Shown: positions 32,021 to 44,019, counted from the stretch's first letter. The stretch: DNA of 64,000 nucleotides from Litomosoides sigmodontis (GCA_963070105.1 OY718803.1:9529823-9593822); one strand, 5' to 3'. Numbers and translations: made by a program. Notes: generated by a model not told the origin, from the letters alone.

Positions 32021-32127
32021 GGTTTAATTACCCAAGTTTGAGGTAATTGAGTGTTTCGGCCCAGAGTTTCGGCTTCTGTGGCTTGAAGAAAAATTTTGGA
32101 ACGTCCTGCTATATAGCGGGACAACAT
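32021..32127 (+). ncRNA. sls-1: SL1 RNA
   Basis: Class 497, promoter ATC, stem A. Confidence 0.96.
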
Positions 32128-32265
32128 AATATTGCTTAGGAGTCATCGTAGAACGGACGCTGCACGATACACGTCGATCACGTTTCCTTCAACATTCCTT
32201 CAATAGCAATCCACCGATCGCTGGATGCAGCACAACCATAACTACACGATGCGGATGAGGTCGTC

Positions 32266-32372
32266 GGTTTAATTACCCAAGTTTGAGGTAATTGAGTGTT
32301 TCGGCCCAGAGTTTCGGCTTCTGTGGCTTGAAGAAAAATTTTGGAACGTCCTGCTATATAGCGGGGCAACAT
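32266..32372 (+). ncRNA. sls-1: SL1 RNA
   Basis: Class 245, promoter ATG, stem G. Confidence 0.96.
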
Positions 32373-32569
32373 AACATTGTTTAGGAGTCATCGTAGAAAG
32401 GACGTTGCACGGTACATGTCGATCACGTTTCAATATTGCTTAGGAGTCATCGTAGAACGGACGCTGCACGGCACACGTCGATCACGTTTCCTTCAACATT
32501 CCTTCAATAACAATCCACCGATCGCTGGATGCAGCACAACCATACCTACACGATGCGGATGAGGTCGTC

Positions 32570-32676
32570 GGTTTAATTACCCAAGTTTGAGGTAATTGAG
32601 TGTTTCGGCCCAGAGTTTCGGCTTCTGTGGCTTGAAGAAAAATTTTGGAACGTCCTGCTATATAGCGGGACAACAT
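32570..32676 (+). ncRNA. sls-1: SL1 RNA
   Basis: Class 304, promoter CTG, stem A. Confidence 0.96.
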
Positions 32677-32851
32677 AATATTGCTTAGGAGTCATCGTAG
32701 AACGGACGCTGCACGATACATGTTGATCACGTTTCCGTCAAGATGATATGCCAACGTGGGACACTAAATAGTGATTACAAAATGGCGGTATTACAAAGGA
32801 AAAGGGCGGTAGTACAAAAGGAATGTTATCTAGCCATTTAACGACGTAAGT

Positions 32852-32970
32852 GCCTACGACCATACCACGTTGAAAGCACGACATCTCGTCCGATCTGTCA
32901 AGTTAAGCAACGTTGGGCCTGGTTAGTACTTGGATCGGAGACGGCCTGGGAATCCCAGGTGTTGTAGACA
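32852..32970 (+). rRNA. 5S rRNA: 5S rRNA
   Basis: C2/gcc haplotype. Confidence 0.97.
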
Positions 32971-33066
32971 TCGTTTTTTGATTTTCCATCTAGTACTCCT
33001 GCGATAGCAATCCACCGATCGCTGGATGCAGCACAACCATAACTACACGATGCGCATGAGGTCGTC

Positions 33067-33173
33067 GGTTTAATTACCCAAGTTTGAGGTAATTGAGTGT
33101 TTCGGCCCAGAGTTTCGGCTTCTGTGGCTTGAAGAAAAATTTTGGAACGTCCTGCTATATAGCGGGACAACAT
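33067..33173 (+). ncRNA. sls-1: SL1 RNA
   Basis: Class 497, promoter ATC, stem A. Confidence 0.96.
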
Positions 33174-33402
33174 AATATTGCTTAGGAGTCATCGTAGAAC
33201 GGACGTTGCACGGTACATGTCGATCACGTTTCAATATTGCTTAGGAGTCATCGTAGAACGGACGCTGCACGGCACACGTCGATCACGTTTCCTTCAACAT
33301 TGCATGCGAGCAGGTGCTTTTGCAACTTGCATTCCTTCAATAACAATCCACCGATCGCTGGATGCAGCACAACCATACCTACACGATGCGGATGAGGTCG
33401 TC

Positions 33403-33509
33403 GGTTTAATTACCCAAGTTTGAGGTAATTGAGTGTTTCGGCCCAGAGTTTCGGCTTCTGTGGCTTGAAGAAAAATTTTGGAACGTCCTGCTATATAGCG
33501 GGACAACAT
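33403..33509 (+). ncRNA. sls-1: SL1 RNA
   Basis: Class 336, promoter CTG, stem A. Confidence 0.96.
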
Positions 33510-33679
33510 AATATTGCTTAGGAGTCATCGTAGAACGGACGCTGCACGATACACGTCGATCACGTTTCCTTCAACATTGCATGCGAGCAGGTGCTTTTGC
33601 AACTTGCATTCCTTCAATAACAATCCACCGATCGCTGGATGCAGCACAACCATAACCACACGATGCGGATGAGGTCGTC

Positions 33680-33786
33680 GGTTTAATTACCCAAGTTTGA
33701 GGTAATTGAGTGTTTCGGCCCAGAGTTTCGGCTTCTGTGGCTTGAAGAAAAATTTTGGAACGTCCTGCTATATAGCGGGACAACAT
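33680..33786 (+). ncRNA. sls-1: SL1 RNA
   Basis: Class 277, promoter ACG, stem A: the only ACG copy with stem A, and it lacks the AACACTG marker. Confidence 0.96.
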
Positions 33787-33956
33787 AATATTGCTTAGGA
33801 GTCATCGTAGAACGGACGCTGCACGATACACGTCGATCACGTTTCCTTCAACATTGCATGCGAGCAGGTGCTTTTGCAACTTGCATTCCTTCAATAACAA
33901 TCCACCGATCGCTGGATGCAGCACAACCATAACCACACGATGCGCATGAGGTCGTC

Positions 33957-34063
33957 GGTTTAATTACCCAAGTTTGAGGTAATTGAGTGTTTCGGCCCAG
34001 AGTTTCGGCTTCTGTGGCTTGAAGAAAAATTTTGGAACGTCCTGCTATATAGCGGGGCAACAT
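33957..34063 (+). ncRNA. sls-1: SL1 RNA
   Basis: Class 277, promoter ACC, stem G. Confidence 0.96.
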
Positions 34064-34238
34064 AACATTGCTTAGGAGTCATCGTAGAACGGACGCTGCA
34101 CGATACATGTTGATCACGTTTCCGTCAAGATGATATGCCAACGTGGGACACTAAATAGTGATTACAAAATGGCGGTATTACAAAGGAAAAGGGCGGTAGT
34201 ACAAAAGGAATGTTATCTAGCCATTTAACGACGTAAGT

Positions 34239-34357
34239 GCCTACGACCATACCACGTTGAAAGCACGACATCTCGTCCGATCTGTCAAGTTAAGCAACGT
34301 TGGGCCTGGTTAGTACTTGGATCGGAGACGGCCTGGGAATCCCAGGTGTTGTAGACA
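34239..34357 (+). rRNA. 5S rRNA: 5S rRNA
   Basis: C2/gcc haplotype. Confidence 0.97.
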
Positions 34358-34453
34358 TCGTTTTTTGATTTTCCATCTAGTACTCCTGCGATAGCAATCC
34401 ACCGATCGCTGGATGCAGCACAACCATAACTACACGATGCGCATGAGGTCGTC

Positions 34454-34560
34454 GGTTTAATTACCCAAGTTTGAGGTAATTGAGTGTTTCGGCCCAGAGT
34501 TTCGGCTTCTGTGGCTTGAAGAAAAATTTTGGAACGTCCTGCTATATAGCGGGGCAACAT
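34454..34560 (+). ncRNA. sls-1: SL1 RNA
   Basis: Class 497, promoter ATC, stem G. Confidence 0.96.
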
Positions 34561-34757
34561 AACATTGCTTAGGAGTCATCGTAGAACGGACGTTGCACGG
34601 CACACGTCGATCACGTTTCAATATTGCTTAGGAGTCATCGTAGAACGGACGCTGCACGGCACACGTCGATCACGTTTCCTTCAACATTCCTTCAATAGCA
34701 ATCCACCGATCGCTGGATGCAGCACAACCATAACTACACGATGCGGATGAGGTCGTC

Positions 34758-34864
34758 GGTTTAATTACCCAAGTTTGAGGTAATTGAGTGTTTCGGCCCA
34801 GAGTTTCGGCTTCTGTGGCTTGAAGAAAAATTTTGGAACGTCCTGCTATATAGCGGGGCAACAT
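34758..34864 (+). ncRNA. sls-1: SL1 RNA
   Basis: Class 304, promoter ATG, stem G. Confidence 0.96.
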
Positions 34865-35039
34865 AACATTGCTTAGGAGTCATCGTAGAACGGACGCTGC
34901 ACGATACATGTTGATCACGTTTCCGTCAAGATGATATGCCAACGTGGGACACTAAATAGTGATTACAAAATGGCGGTATTACAAAGGAAAAGGGCGGTAG
35001 TACAAAAGGAATGTTATCTAGCCATTTAACGACGTAAGT

Positions 35040-35158
35040 GCCTACGACCATACCACGTTGAAAGCACGACATCTCGTCCGATCTATTAAGTTAAGCAACG
35101 TTGGGCCTGGTTAGTACTTGGATCGGAGACGGCCTGGGAATCCCAGGTGTTGTAGACA
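35040..35158 (+). rRNA. 5S rRNA: 5S rRNA with two private substitutions
   Basis: C2/gcc haplotype, but residues 46 and 48 are changed: GATCTGTCAAG reads GATCTATTAAG (G35085A, C35087T). The changes lie 2-4 nt before the A box, which is itself intact. No other copy has them. This may be a decaying copy, a functional variant or a sequencing/assembly error. Confidence 0.93.
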
Positions 35159-35254
35159 TCGTTTTTTGATTTTCCATCTAGTACTCCTGCGATAGCAATC
35201 CACCGATCGCTGGATGCAGCACAACCATAACTACACGATGCGCATGAGGTCGTC

Positions 35255-35361
35255 GGTTTAATTACCCAAGTTTGAGGTAATTGAGTGTTTCGGCCCAGAG
35301 TTTCGGCTTCTGTGGCTTGAAGAAAAATTTTGGAACGTCCTGCTATATAGCGGGACAACAT
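35255..35361 (+). ncRNA. sls-1: SL1 RNA
   Basis: Class 497, promoter ATC, stem A; lies behind the variant 5S at 35040. Confidence 0.96.
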
Positions 35362-35590
35362 AATATTGCTTAGGAGTCATCGTAGAACGGACGTTGCACG
35401 GTACATGTCGATCACGTTTCAATATTGCTTAGGAGTCATCGTAGAACGGACGCTGCACGGCACACGTCGATCACGTTTCCTTCAACATTGCATGCGAGCA
35501 GGTGCTTTTGCAACTTGCATTCCTTCAATAACAATCCACCGATCGCTGGATGCAGCACAACCATACCTACACGATGCGGATGAGGTCGTC

Positions 35591-35697
35591 GGTTTAATTA
35601 CCCAAGTTTGAGGTAATTGAGTGTTTCGGCCCAGAGTTTCGGCTTCTGTGGCTTGAAGAAAAATTTTGGAACGTCCTGCTATATAGCGGGACAACAT
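35591..35697 (+). ncRNA. sls-1: SL1 RNA
   Basis: Class 336, promoter CTG, stem A. Confidence 0.96.
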
Positions 35698-35926
35698 AAT
35701 ATTGCTTAGGAGTCATCGTAGAACGGACGTTGCACGGCACACGTCGATCACGTTTCAATATTGCTTAGGAGTCATCGTAGAACGGACGCTGCACGGCACA
35801 CGTCGATCACGTTTCCTTCAACATTGCATGCGAGCAGGTGCTTTTGCAACTTGCATTCCTTCAATAACAATCCACCGATCGCTGGATGCAGCACAACCAT
35901 AACTACACGATGCGCATGAGGTCGTC

Positions 35927-36033
35927 GGTTTAATTACCCAAGTTTGAGGTAATTGAGTGTTTCGGCCCAGAGTTTCGGCTTCTGTGGCTTGAAGAAAAAT
36001 TTTGGAACGTCCTGCTATATAGCGGGGCAACAT
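35927..36033 (+). ncRNA. sls-1: SL1 RNA
   Basis: Class 336, promoter ATC, stem G. Confidence 0.96.
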
Positions 36034-36262
36034 AACATTGCTTAGGAGTCATCGTAGAAAGGACGTTGCACGGTACATGTCGATCACGTTTCAATATTGC
36101 TTAGGAGTCATCGTAGAACGGACGCTGCACGGCACACGTCGATCACGTTTCCTTCAACATTGCATGCGAGCAGGTGCTTTTGCAACTTGCATTCCTTCAA
36201 TAACAATCCACCGATCGCTGGATGCAGCACAACCATACCTACACGATGCGGATGAGGTCGTC

Positions 36263-36369
36263 GGTTTAATTACCCAAGTTTGAGGTAATTGAGTGTTTCG
36301 GCCCAGAGTTTCGGCTTCTGTGGCTTGAAGAAAAATTTTGGAACGTCCTGCTATATAGCGGGACAACAT
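36263..36369 (+). ncRNA. sls-1: SL1 RNA
   Basis: Class 336, promoter CTG, stem A. Confidence 0.96.
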
Positions 36370-36539
36370 AATATTGCTTAGGAGTCATCGTAGAACGGAC
36401 GCTGCACGATACACGTCGATCACGTTTCCTTCAACATTGCATGCGAGCAGGTGCTTTTGCAACTTGCATTCCTTCAATAACAATCCACCGATCGCTGGAT
36501 GCAGCACAACCATAACCACACGATGCGCATGAGGTCGTC

Positions 36540-36646
36540 GGTTTAATTACCCAAGTTTGAGGTAATTGAGTGTTTCGGCCCAGAGTTTCGGCTTCTGTGG
36601 CTTGAAGAAAAATTTTGGAACGTCCTGCTATATAGCGGGACAACAT
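36540..36646 (+). ncRNA. sls-1: SL1 RNA
   Basis: Class 277, promoter ACC, stem A. Confidence 0.96.
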
Positions 36647-36875
36647 AATATTGCTTAGGAGTCATCGTAGAACGGACGTTGCACGGCACACGTCGATCAC
36701 GTTTCAATATTGCTTAGGAGTCATCGTAGAACGGACGCTGCACGGCACACGTCGATCACGTTTCCTTCAACATTGCATGCGAGCAGGTGCTTTTGCAACT
36801 TGCATTCCTTCAATAACAATCCACCGATCGCTGGATGCAGCACAACCATAACCACACGATGCGCATGAGGTCGTC

Positions 36876-36982
36876 GGTTTAATTACCCAAGTTTGAGGTA
36901 ATTGAGTGTTTCGGCCCAGAGTTTCGGCTTCTGTGGCTTGAAGAAAAATTTTGGAACGTCCTGCTATATAGCGGGGCAACAT
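36876..36982 (+). ncRNA. sls-1: SL1 RNA
   Basis: Class 336, promoter ACC, stem G. Confidence 0.96.
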
Positions 36983-37211
36983 AACATTGCTTAGGAGTCA
37001 TCGTAGAAAGGACGTTGCACGGTACATGTCGATCACGTTTCAATATTGCTTAGGAGTCATCGTAGAACGGACGCTGCACGGCACACGTCGATCACGTTTC
37101 CTTCAACATTGCATGCGAGCAGGTGCTTTTGCAACTTGCATTCCTTCAATAACAATCCACCGATCGCTGGATGCAGCACAACCATAACCACACGATGCGC
37201 ATGAGGTCGTC

Positions 37212-37318
37212 GGTTTAATTACCCAAGTTTGAGGTAATTGAGTGTTTCGGCCCAGAGTTTCGGCTTCTGTGGCTTGAAGAAAAATTTTGGAACGTCCTGC
37301 TATATAGCGGGACAACAT
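37212..37318 (+). ncRNA. sls-1: SL1 RNA
   Basis: Class 336, promoter ACC, stem A. Confidence 0.96.
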
Positions 37319-37547
37319 AATATTGCTTAGGAGTCATCGTAGAACGGACGTTGCACGGCACACGTCGATCACGTTTCAATATTGCTTAGGAGTCATCGTA
37401 GAACGGACGCTGCACGGCACACGTCGATCACGTTTCCTTCAACATTGCATGCGAGCAGGTGCTTTTGCAACTTGCATTCCTTCAATAACAATCCACCGAT
37501 CGCTGGATGCAGCACAACCATACCTACACGATGCGGATGAGGTCGTC

Positions 37548-37654
37548 GGTTTAATTACCCAAGTTTGAGGTAATTGAGTGTTTCGGCCCAGAGTTTCGGC
37601 TTCTGTGGCTTGAAGAAAAATTTTGGAACGTCCTGCTATATAGCGGGACAACAT
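37548..37654 (+). ncRNA. sls-1: SL1 RNA
   Basis: Class 336, promoter CTG, stem A. Confidence 0.96.
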
Positions 37655-37883
37655 AATATTGCTTAGGAGTCATCGTAGAACGGACGTTGCACGGCACACG
37701 TCGATCACGTTTCAATATTGCTTAGGAGTCATCGTAGAACGGACGCTGCACGGCACACGTCGATCACGTTTCCTTCAACATTGCATGCGAGCAGGTGCTT
37801 TTGCAACTTGCATTCCTTCAATAACAATCCACCGATCGCTGGATGCAGCACAACCATAACTACACGATGCGCATGAGGTCGTC

Positions 37884-37990
37884 GGTTTAATTACCCAAGT
37901 TTGAGGTAATTGAGTGTTTCGGCCCAGAGTTTCGGCTTCTGTGGCTTGAAGAAAAATTTTGGAACGTCCTGCTATATAGCGGGGCAACAT
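37884..37990 (+). ncRNA. sls-1: SL1 RNA
   Basis: Class 336, promoter ATC, stem G. Confidence 0.96.
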
Positions 37991-38219
37991 AACATTGCTT
38001 AGGAGTCATCGTAGAAAGGACGTTGCACGGTACATGTCGATCACGTTTCAATATTGCTTAGGAGTCATCGTAGAACGGACGCTGCACGGCACACGTCGAT
38101 CACGTTTCCTTCAACATTGCATGCGAGCAGGTGCTTTTGCAACTTGCATTCCTTCAATAACAATCCACCGATCGCTGGATGCAGCACAACCATACCTACA
38201 CGATGCGGATGAGGTCGTC

Positions 38220-38326
38220 GGTTTAATTACCCAAGTTTGAGGTAATTGAGTGTTTCGGCCCAGAGTTTCGGCTTCTGTGGCTTGAAGAAAAATTTTGGAA
38301 CGTCCTGCTATATAGCGGGACAACAT
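38220..38326 (+). ncRNA. sls-1: SL1 RNA
   Basis: Class 336, promoter CTG, stem A. Confidence 0.96.
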
Positions 38327-38496
38327 AATATTGCTTAGGAGTCATCGTAGAACGGACGCTGCACGATACACGTCGATCACGTTTCCTTCAACATTGCATG
38401 CGAGCAGGTGCTTTTGCAACTTGCATTCCTTCAATAACAATCCACCGATCGCTGGATGCAGCACAACCATAACCACACGATGCGCATGAGGTCGTC

Positions 38497-38603
38497 GGTT
38501 TAATTACCCAAGTTTGAGGTAATTGAGTGTTTCGGCCCAGAGTTTCGGCTTCTGTGGCTTGAAGAAAAATTTTGGAACGTCCTGCTATATAGCGGGACAA
38601 CAT
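38497..38603 (+). ncRNA. sls-1: SL1 RNA
   Basis: Class 277, promoter ACC, stem A. Confidence 0.96.
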
Positions 38604-38832
38604 AATATTGCTTAGGAGTCATCGTAGAACGGACGTTGCACGGCACACGTCGATCACGTTTCAATATTGCTTAGGAGTCATCGTAGAACGGACGCTGCAC
38701 GGCACACGTCGATCACGTTTCCTTCAACATTGCATGCGAGCAGGTGCTTTTGCAACTTGCATTCCTTCAATAACAATCCACCGATCGCTGGATGCAGCAC
38801 AACCATAACCACACGATGCGCATGAGGTCGTC

Positions 38833-38939
38833 GGTTTAATTACCCAAGTTTGAGGTAATTGAGTGTTTCGGCCCAGAGTTTCGGCTTCTGTGGCTTGAAG
38901 AAAAATTTTGGAACGTCCTGCTATATAGCGGGGCAACAT
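38833..38939 (+). ncRNA. sls-1: SL1 RNA
   Basis: Class 336, promoter ACC, stem G. Confidence 0.96.
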
Positions 38940-39168
38940 AACATTGCTTAGGAGTCATCGTAGAACGGACGTTGCACGGCACACGTCGATCACGTTTCAA
39001 TATTGCTTAGGAGTCATCGTAGAACGGACGCTGCACGGCACACGTCGATCACGTTTCCTTCAACATTGCATGCGAGCAGGTGCTTTTGCAACTTGCATTC
39101 CTTCAATAACAATCCACCGATCGCTGGATGCAGCACAACCATACCTACACGATGCGGATGAGGTCGTC

Positions 39169-39275
39169 GGTTTAATTACCCAAGTTTGAGGTAATTGAGT
39201 GTTTCGGCCCAGAGTTTCGGCTTCTGTGGCTTGAAGAAAAATTTTGGAACGTCCTGCTATATAGCGGGACAACAT
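39169..39275 (+). ncRNA. sls-1: SL1 RNA
   Basis: Class 336, promoter CTG, stem A. Confidence 0.96.
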
Positions 39276-39450
39276 AATATTGCTTAGGAGTCATCGTAGA
39301 ACGGACGCTGCACGATACATGTTGATCACGTTTCCGTCAAGATGATATGCCAACGTGGGACACTAAATAGTGATTACAAAATGGCGGTATTACAAAGGAA
39401 AAGGGCGGTAGTACAAAAGGAATGTTATCTAGCCATTTAACGACGTAAGT

Positions 39451-39569
39451 GCCTACGACCATACCACGTTGAAAGCACGACATCTCGTCCGATCTGTCAA
39501 GTTAAGCAACGTTGGGCCTGGTTAGTACTTGGATCGGAGACGGCCTGGGAATCCCAGGTGTTGTAGACA
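39451..39569 (+). rRNA. 5S rRNA: 5S rRNA
   Basis: C2/gcc haplotype; follows 12 SL1-only units. Confidence 0.97.
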
Positions 39570-39665
39570 TCGTTTTTTGATTTTCCATCTAGTACTCCTG
39601 CGATAGCAATCCACCGATCGCTGGATGCAGCACAACCATAACTACACGATGCGCATGAGGTCGTC

Positions 39666-39772
39666 GGTTTAATTACCCAAGTTTGAGGTAATTGAGTGTT
39701 TCGGCCCAGAGTTTCGGCTTCTGTGGCTTGAAGAAAAATTTTGGAACGTCCTGCTATATAGCGGGGCAACAT
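39666..39772 (+). ncRNA. sls-1: SL1 RNA
   Basis: Class 497, promoter ATC, stem G. Confidence 0.96.
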
Positions 39773-40001
39773 AACATTGCTTAGGAGTCATCGTAGAAAG
39801 GACGTTGCACGGTACATGTCGATCACGTTTCAATATTGCTTAGGAGTCATCGTAGAACGGACGCTGCACGGCACACGTCGATCACGTTTCCTTCAACATT
39901 GCATGCGAGCAGGTGCTTTTGCAACTTGCATTCCTTCAATAACAATCCACCGATCGCTGGATGCAGCACAACCATACCTACACGATGCGGATGAGGTCGT
40001 C

Positions 40002-40108
40002 GGTTTAATTACCCAAGTTTGAGGTAATTGAGTGTTTCGGCCCAGAGTTTCGGCTTCTGTGGCTTGAAGAAAAATTTTGGAACGTCCTGCTATATAGCGG
40101 GACAACAT
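40002..40108 (+). ncRNA. sls-1: SL1 RNA
   Basis: Class 336, promoter CTG, stem A. Confidence 0.96.
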
Positions 40109-40337
40109 AATATTGCTTAGGAGTCATCGTAGAACGGACGTTGCACGGTACATGTCGATCACGTTTCAATATTGCTTAGGAGTCATCGTAGAACGGACGC
40201 TGCACGGCACACGTCGATCACGTTTCCTTCAACATTGCATGCGAGCAGGTGCTTTTGCAACTTGCATTCCTTCAATAACAATCCACCGATCGCTGGATGC
40301 AGCACAACCATAACTACACGATGCGCATGAGGTCGTC

Positions 40338-40444
40338 GGTTTAATTACCCAAGTTTGAGGTAATTGAGTGTTTCGGCCCAGAGTTTCGGCTTCTGTGGCT
40401 TGAAGAAAAATTTTGGAACGTCCTGCTATATAGCGGGGCAACAT
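40338..40444 (+). ncRNA. sls-1: SL1 RNA
   Basis: Class 336, promoter ATC, stem G. Confidence 0.96.
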
Positions 40445-40673
40445 AACATTGCTTAGGAGTCATCGTAGAAAGGACGTTGCACGGTACATGTCGATCACGT
40501 TTCAATATTGCTTAGGAGTCATCGTAGAACGGACGCTGCACGGCACACGTCGATCACGTTTCCTTCAACATTGCATGCGAGCAGGTGCTTTTGCAACTTG
40601 CATTCCTTCAATAACAATCCACCGATCGCTGGATGCAGCACAACCATAACTACACGATGCGCATGAGGTCGTC

Positions 40674-40780
40674 GGTTTAATTACCCAAGTTTGAGGTAAT
40701 TGAGTGTTTCGGCCCAGAGTTTCGGCTTCTGTGGCTTGAAGAAAAATTTTGGAACGTCCTGCTATATAGCGGGGCAACAT
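40674..40780 (+). ncRNA. sls-1: SL1 RNA
   Basis: Class 336, promoter ATC, stem G. Confidence 0.96.
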
Positions 40781-41009
40781 AACATTGCTTAGGAGTCATC
40801 GTAGAAAGGACGTTGCACGGTACATGTCGATCACGTTTCAATATTGCTTAGGAGTCATCGTAGAACGGACGCTGCACGGCACACGTCGATCACGTTTCCT
40901 TCAACATTGCATGCGAGCAGGTGCTTTTGCAACTTGCATTCCTTCAATAACAATCCACCGATCGCTGGATGCAGCACAACCATAACCACACGATGCGCAT
41001 GAGGTCGTC

Positions 41010-41116
41010 GGTTTAATTACCCAAGTTTGAGGTAATTGAGTGTTTCGGCCCAGAGTTTCGGCTTCTGTGGCTTGAAGAAAAATTTTGGAACGTCCTGCTA
41101 TATAGCGGGACAACAT
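41010..41116 (+). ncRNA. sls-1: SL1 RNA
   Basis: Class 336, promoter ACC, stem A. Confidence 0.96.
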
Positions 41117-41345
41117 AATATTGCTTAGGAGTCATCGTAGAACGGACGTTGCACGGCACACGTCGATCACGTTTCAATATTGCTTAGGAGTCATCGTAGA
41201 ACGGACGCTGCACGGCACACGTCGATCACGTTTCCTTCAACATTGCATGCGAGCAGGTGCTTTTGCAACTTGCATTCCTTCAATAACAATCCACCGATCG
41301 CTGGATGCAGCACAACCATACCTACACGATGCGGATGAGGTCGTC

Positions 41346-41452
41346 GGTTTAATTACCCAAGTTTGAGGTAATTGAGTGTTTCGGCCCAGAGTTTCGGCTT
41401 CTGTGGCTTGAAGAAAAATTTTGGAACGTCCTGCTATATAGCGGGGCAACAT
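41346..41452 (+). ncRNA. sls-1: SL1 RNA
   Basis: Class 336, promoter CTG, stem G. Confidence 0.96.
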
Positions 41453-41627
41453 AACATTGCTTAGGAGTCATCGTAGAACGGACGCTGCACGATACATGTT
41501 GATCACGTTTCCGTCAAGATGATATGCCAACGTGGGACACTAAATAGTGATTACAAAATGGCGGTATTACAAAGGAAAAGGGCGGTAGTACAAAAGGAAT
41601 GTTATCTAGCCATTTAACGACGTAAGT

Positions 41628-41746
41628 GCCTACGACCATACCACGTTGAAAGCACGACATCTCGTCCGATCTGTCAAGTTAAGCAACGTTGGGCCTGGTT
41701 AGTACTTGGATCGGAGACGGCCTGGGAATCCCAGGTGTTGTAGACA
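41628..41746 (+). rRNA. 5S rRNA: 5S rRNA
   Basis: C2/gcc haplotype; closes 2,177-bp unit copy 3. Confidence 0.97.
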
Positions 41747-41842
41747 TCGTTTTTTGATTTTCCATCTAGTACTCCTGCGATAGCAATCCACCGATCGCTG
41801 GATGCAGCACAACCATAACTACACGATGCGCATGAGGTCGTC

Positions 41843-41949
41843 GGTTTAATTACCCAAGTTTGAGGTAATTGAGTGTTTCGGCCCAGAGTTTCGGCTTCTG
41901 TGGCTTGAAGAAAAATTTTGGAACGTCCTGCTATATAGCGGGGCAACAT
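41843..41949 (+). ncRNA. sls-1: SL1 RNA
   Basis: Class 497, promoter ATC, stem G. Confidence 0.96.
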
Positions 41950-42178
41950 AACATTGTTTAGGAGTCATCGTAGAAAGGACGTTGCACGGTACATGTCGAT
42001 CACGTTTCAATATTGCTTAGGAGTCATCGTAGAACGGACGCTGCACGGCACACGTCGATCACGTTTCCTTCAACATTGCATGCGAGCAGGTGCTTTTGCA
42101 ACTTGCATTCCTTCAATAACAATCCACCGATCGCTGGATGCAGCACAACCATAACCACACGATGCGCATGAGGTCGTC

Positions 42179-42285
42179 GGTTTAATTACCCAAGTTTGAG
42201 GTAATTGAGTGTTTCGGCCCAGAGTTTCGGCTTCTGTGGCTTGAAGAAAAATTTTGGAACGTCCTGCTATATAGCGGGACAACAT
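42179..42285 (+). ncRNA. sls-1: SL1 RNA
   Basis: Class 336, promoter ACC, stem A; the odd first monomer of 2,177-bp unit copy 4. Confidence 0.96.
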
Positions 42286-42514
42286 AATATTGCTTAGGAG
42301 TCATCGTAGAAAGGACGTTGCACGGTACATGTCGATCACGTTTCAATATTGCTTAGGAGTCATCGTAGAACGGACGCTGCACGGCACACGTCGATCACGT
42401 TTCCTTCAACATTGCATGCGAGCAGGTGCTTTTGCAACTTGCATTCCTTCAATAACAATCCACCGATCGCTGGATGCAGCACAACCATAACTACACGATG
42501 CGCATGAGGTCGTC

Positions 42515-42621
42515 GGTTTAATTACCCAAGTTTGAGGTAATTGAGTGTTTCGGCCCAGAGTTTCGGCTTCTGTGGCTTGAAGAAAAATTTTGGAACGTCC
42601 TGCTATATAGCGGGGCAACAT
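42515..42621 (+). ncRNA. sls-1: SL1 RNA
   Basis: Class 336, promoter ATC, stem G. Confidence 0.96.
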
Positions 42622-42850
42622 AACATTGCTTAGGAGTCATCGTAGAAAGGACGTTGCACGGTACATGTCGATCACGTTTCAATATTGCTTAGGAGTCATC
42701 GTAGAACGGACGCTGCACGGCACACGTCGATCACGTTTCCTTCAACATTGCATGCGAGCAGGTGCTTTTGCAACTTGCATTCCTTCAATAACAATCCACC
42801 GATCGCTGGATGCAGCACAACCATAACTACACGATGCGCATGAGGTCGTC

Positions 42851-42957
42851 GGTTTAATTACCCAAGTTTGAGGTAATTGAGTGTTTCGGCCCAGAGTTTC
42901 GGCTTCTGTGGCTTGAAGAAAAATTTTGGAACGTCCTGCTATATAGCGGGGCAACAT
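42851..42957 (+). ncRNA. sls-1: SL1 RNA
   Basis: Class 336, promoter ATC, stem G. Confidence 0.96.
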
Positions 42958-43186
42958 AACATTGCTTAGGAGTCATCGTAGAAAGGACGTTGCACGGTAC
43001 ATGTCGATCACGTTTCAATATTGCTTAGGAGTCATCGTAGAACGGACGCTGCACGGCACACGTCGATCACGTTTCCTTCAACATTGCATGCGAGCAGGTG
43101 CTTTTGCAACTTGCATTCCTTCAATAACAATCCACCGATCGCTGGATGCAGCACAACCATAACCACACGATGCGCATGAGGTCGTC

Positions 43187-43293
43187 GGTTTAATTACCCA
43201 AGTTTGAGGTAATTGAGTGTTTCGGCCCAGAGTTTCGGCTTCTGTGGCTTGAAGAAAAATTTTGGAACGTCCTGCTATATAGCGGGACAACAT
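43187..43293 (+). ncRNA. sls-1: SL1 RNA
   Basis: Class 336, promoter ACC, stem A. Confidence 0.96.
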
Positions 43294-43522
43294 AATATTG
43301 CTTAGGAGTCATCGTAGAACGGACGTTGCACGGCACACGTCGATCACGTTTCAATATTGCTTAGGAGTCATCGTAGAACGGACGCTGCACGGCACACGTC
43401 GATCACGTTTCCTTCAACATTGCATGCGAGCAGGTGCTTTTGCAACTTGCATTCCTTCAATAACAATCCACCGATCGCTGGATGCAGCACAACCATACCT
43501 ACACGATGCGGATGAGGTCGTC

Positions 43523-43629
43523 GGTTTAATTACCCAAGTTTGAGGTAATTGAGTGTTTCGGCCCAGAGTTTCGGCTTCTGTGGCTTGAAGAAAAATTTTG
43601 GAACGTCCTGCTATATAGCGGGGCAACAT
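43523..43629 (+). ncRNA. sls-1: SL1 RNA
   Basis: Class 336, promoter CTG, stem G. Confidence 0.96.
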
Positions 43630-43804
43630 AACATTGCTTAGGAGTCATCGTAGAACGGACGCTGCACGATACATGTTGATCACGTTTCCGTCAAGATGAT
43701 ATGCCAACGTGGGACACTAAATAGTGATTACAAAATGGCGGTATTACAAAGGAAAAGGGCGGTAGTACAAAAGGAATGTTATCTAGCCATTTAACGACGT
43801 AAGT

Positions 43805-43923
43805 GCCTACGACCATACCACGTTGAAAGCACGACATCTCGTCCGATCTGTCAAGTTAAGCAACGTTGGGCCTGGTTAGTACTTGGATCGGAGACGGCCT
43901 GGGAATCCCAGGTGTTGTAGACA
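43805..43923 (+). rRNA. 5S rRNA: 5S rRNA
   Basis: C2/gcc haplotype; closes 2,177-bp unit copy 4. Confidence 0.97.
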
Positions 43924-44019
43924 TCGTTTTTTGATTTTCCATCTAGTACTCCTGCGATAGCAATCCACCGATCGCTGGATGCAGCACAACCATAACTACA
44001 CGATGCGCATGAGGTCGTC

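Larger units (their letters stand above)
39773..41949 (+). repeat. 2,177-bp higher-order unit, copy 3
   Basis: Same spacing and variant string as copy 1. It is directly followed by copy 4, so the unit is tandem here. Confidence 0.85.
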
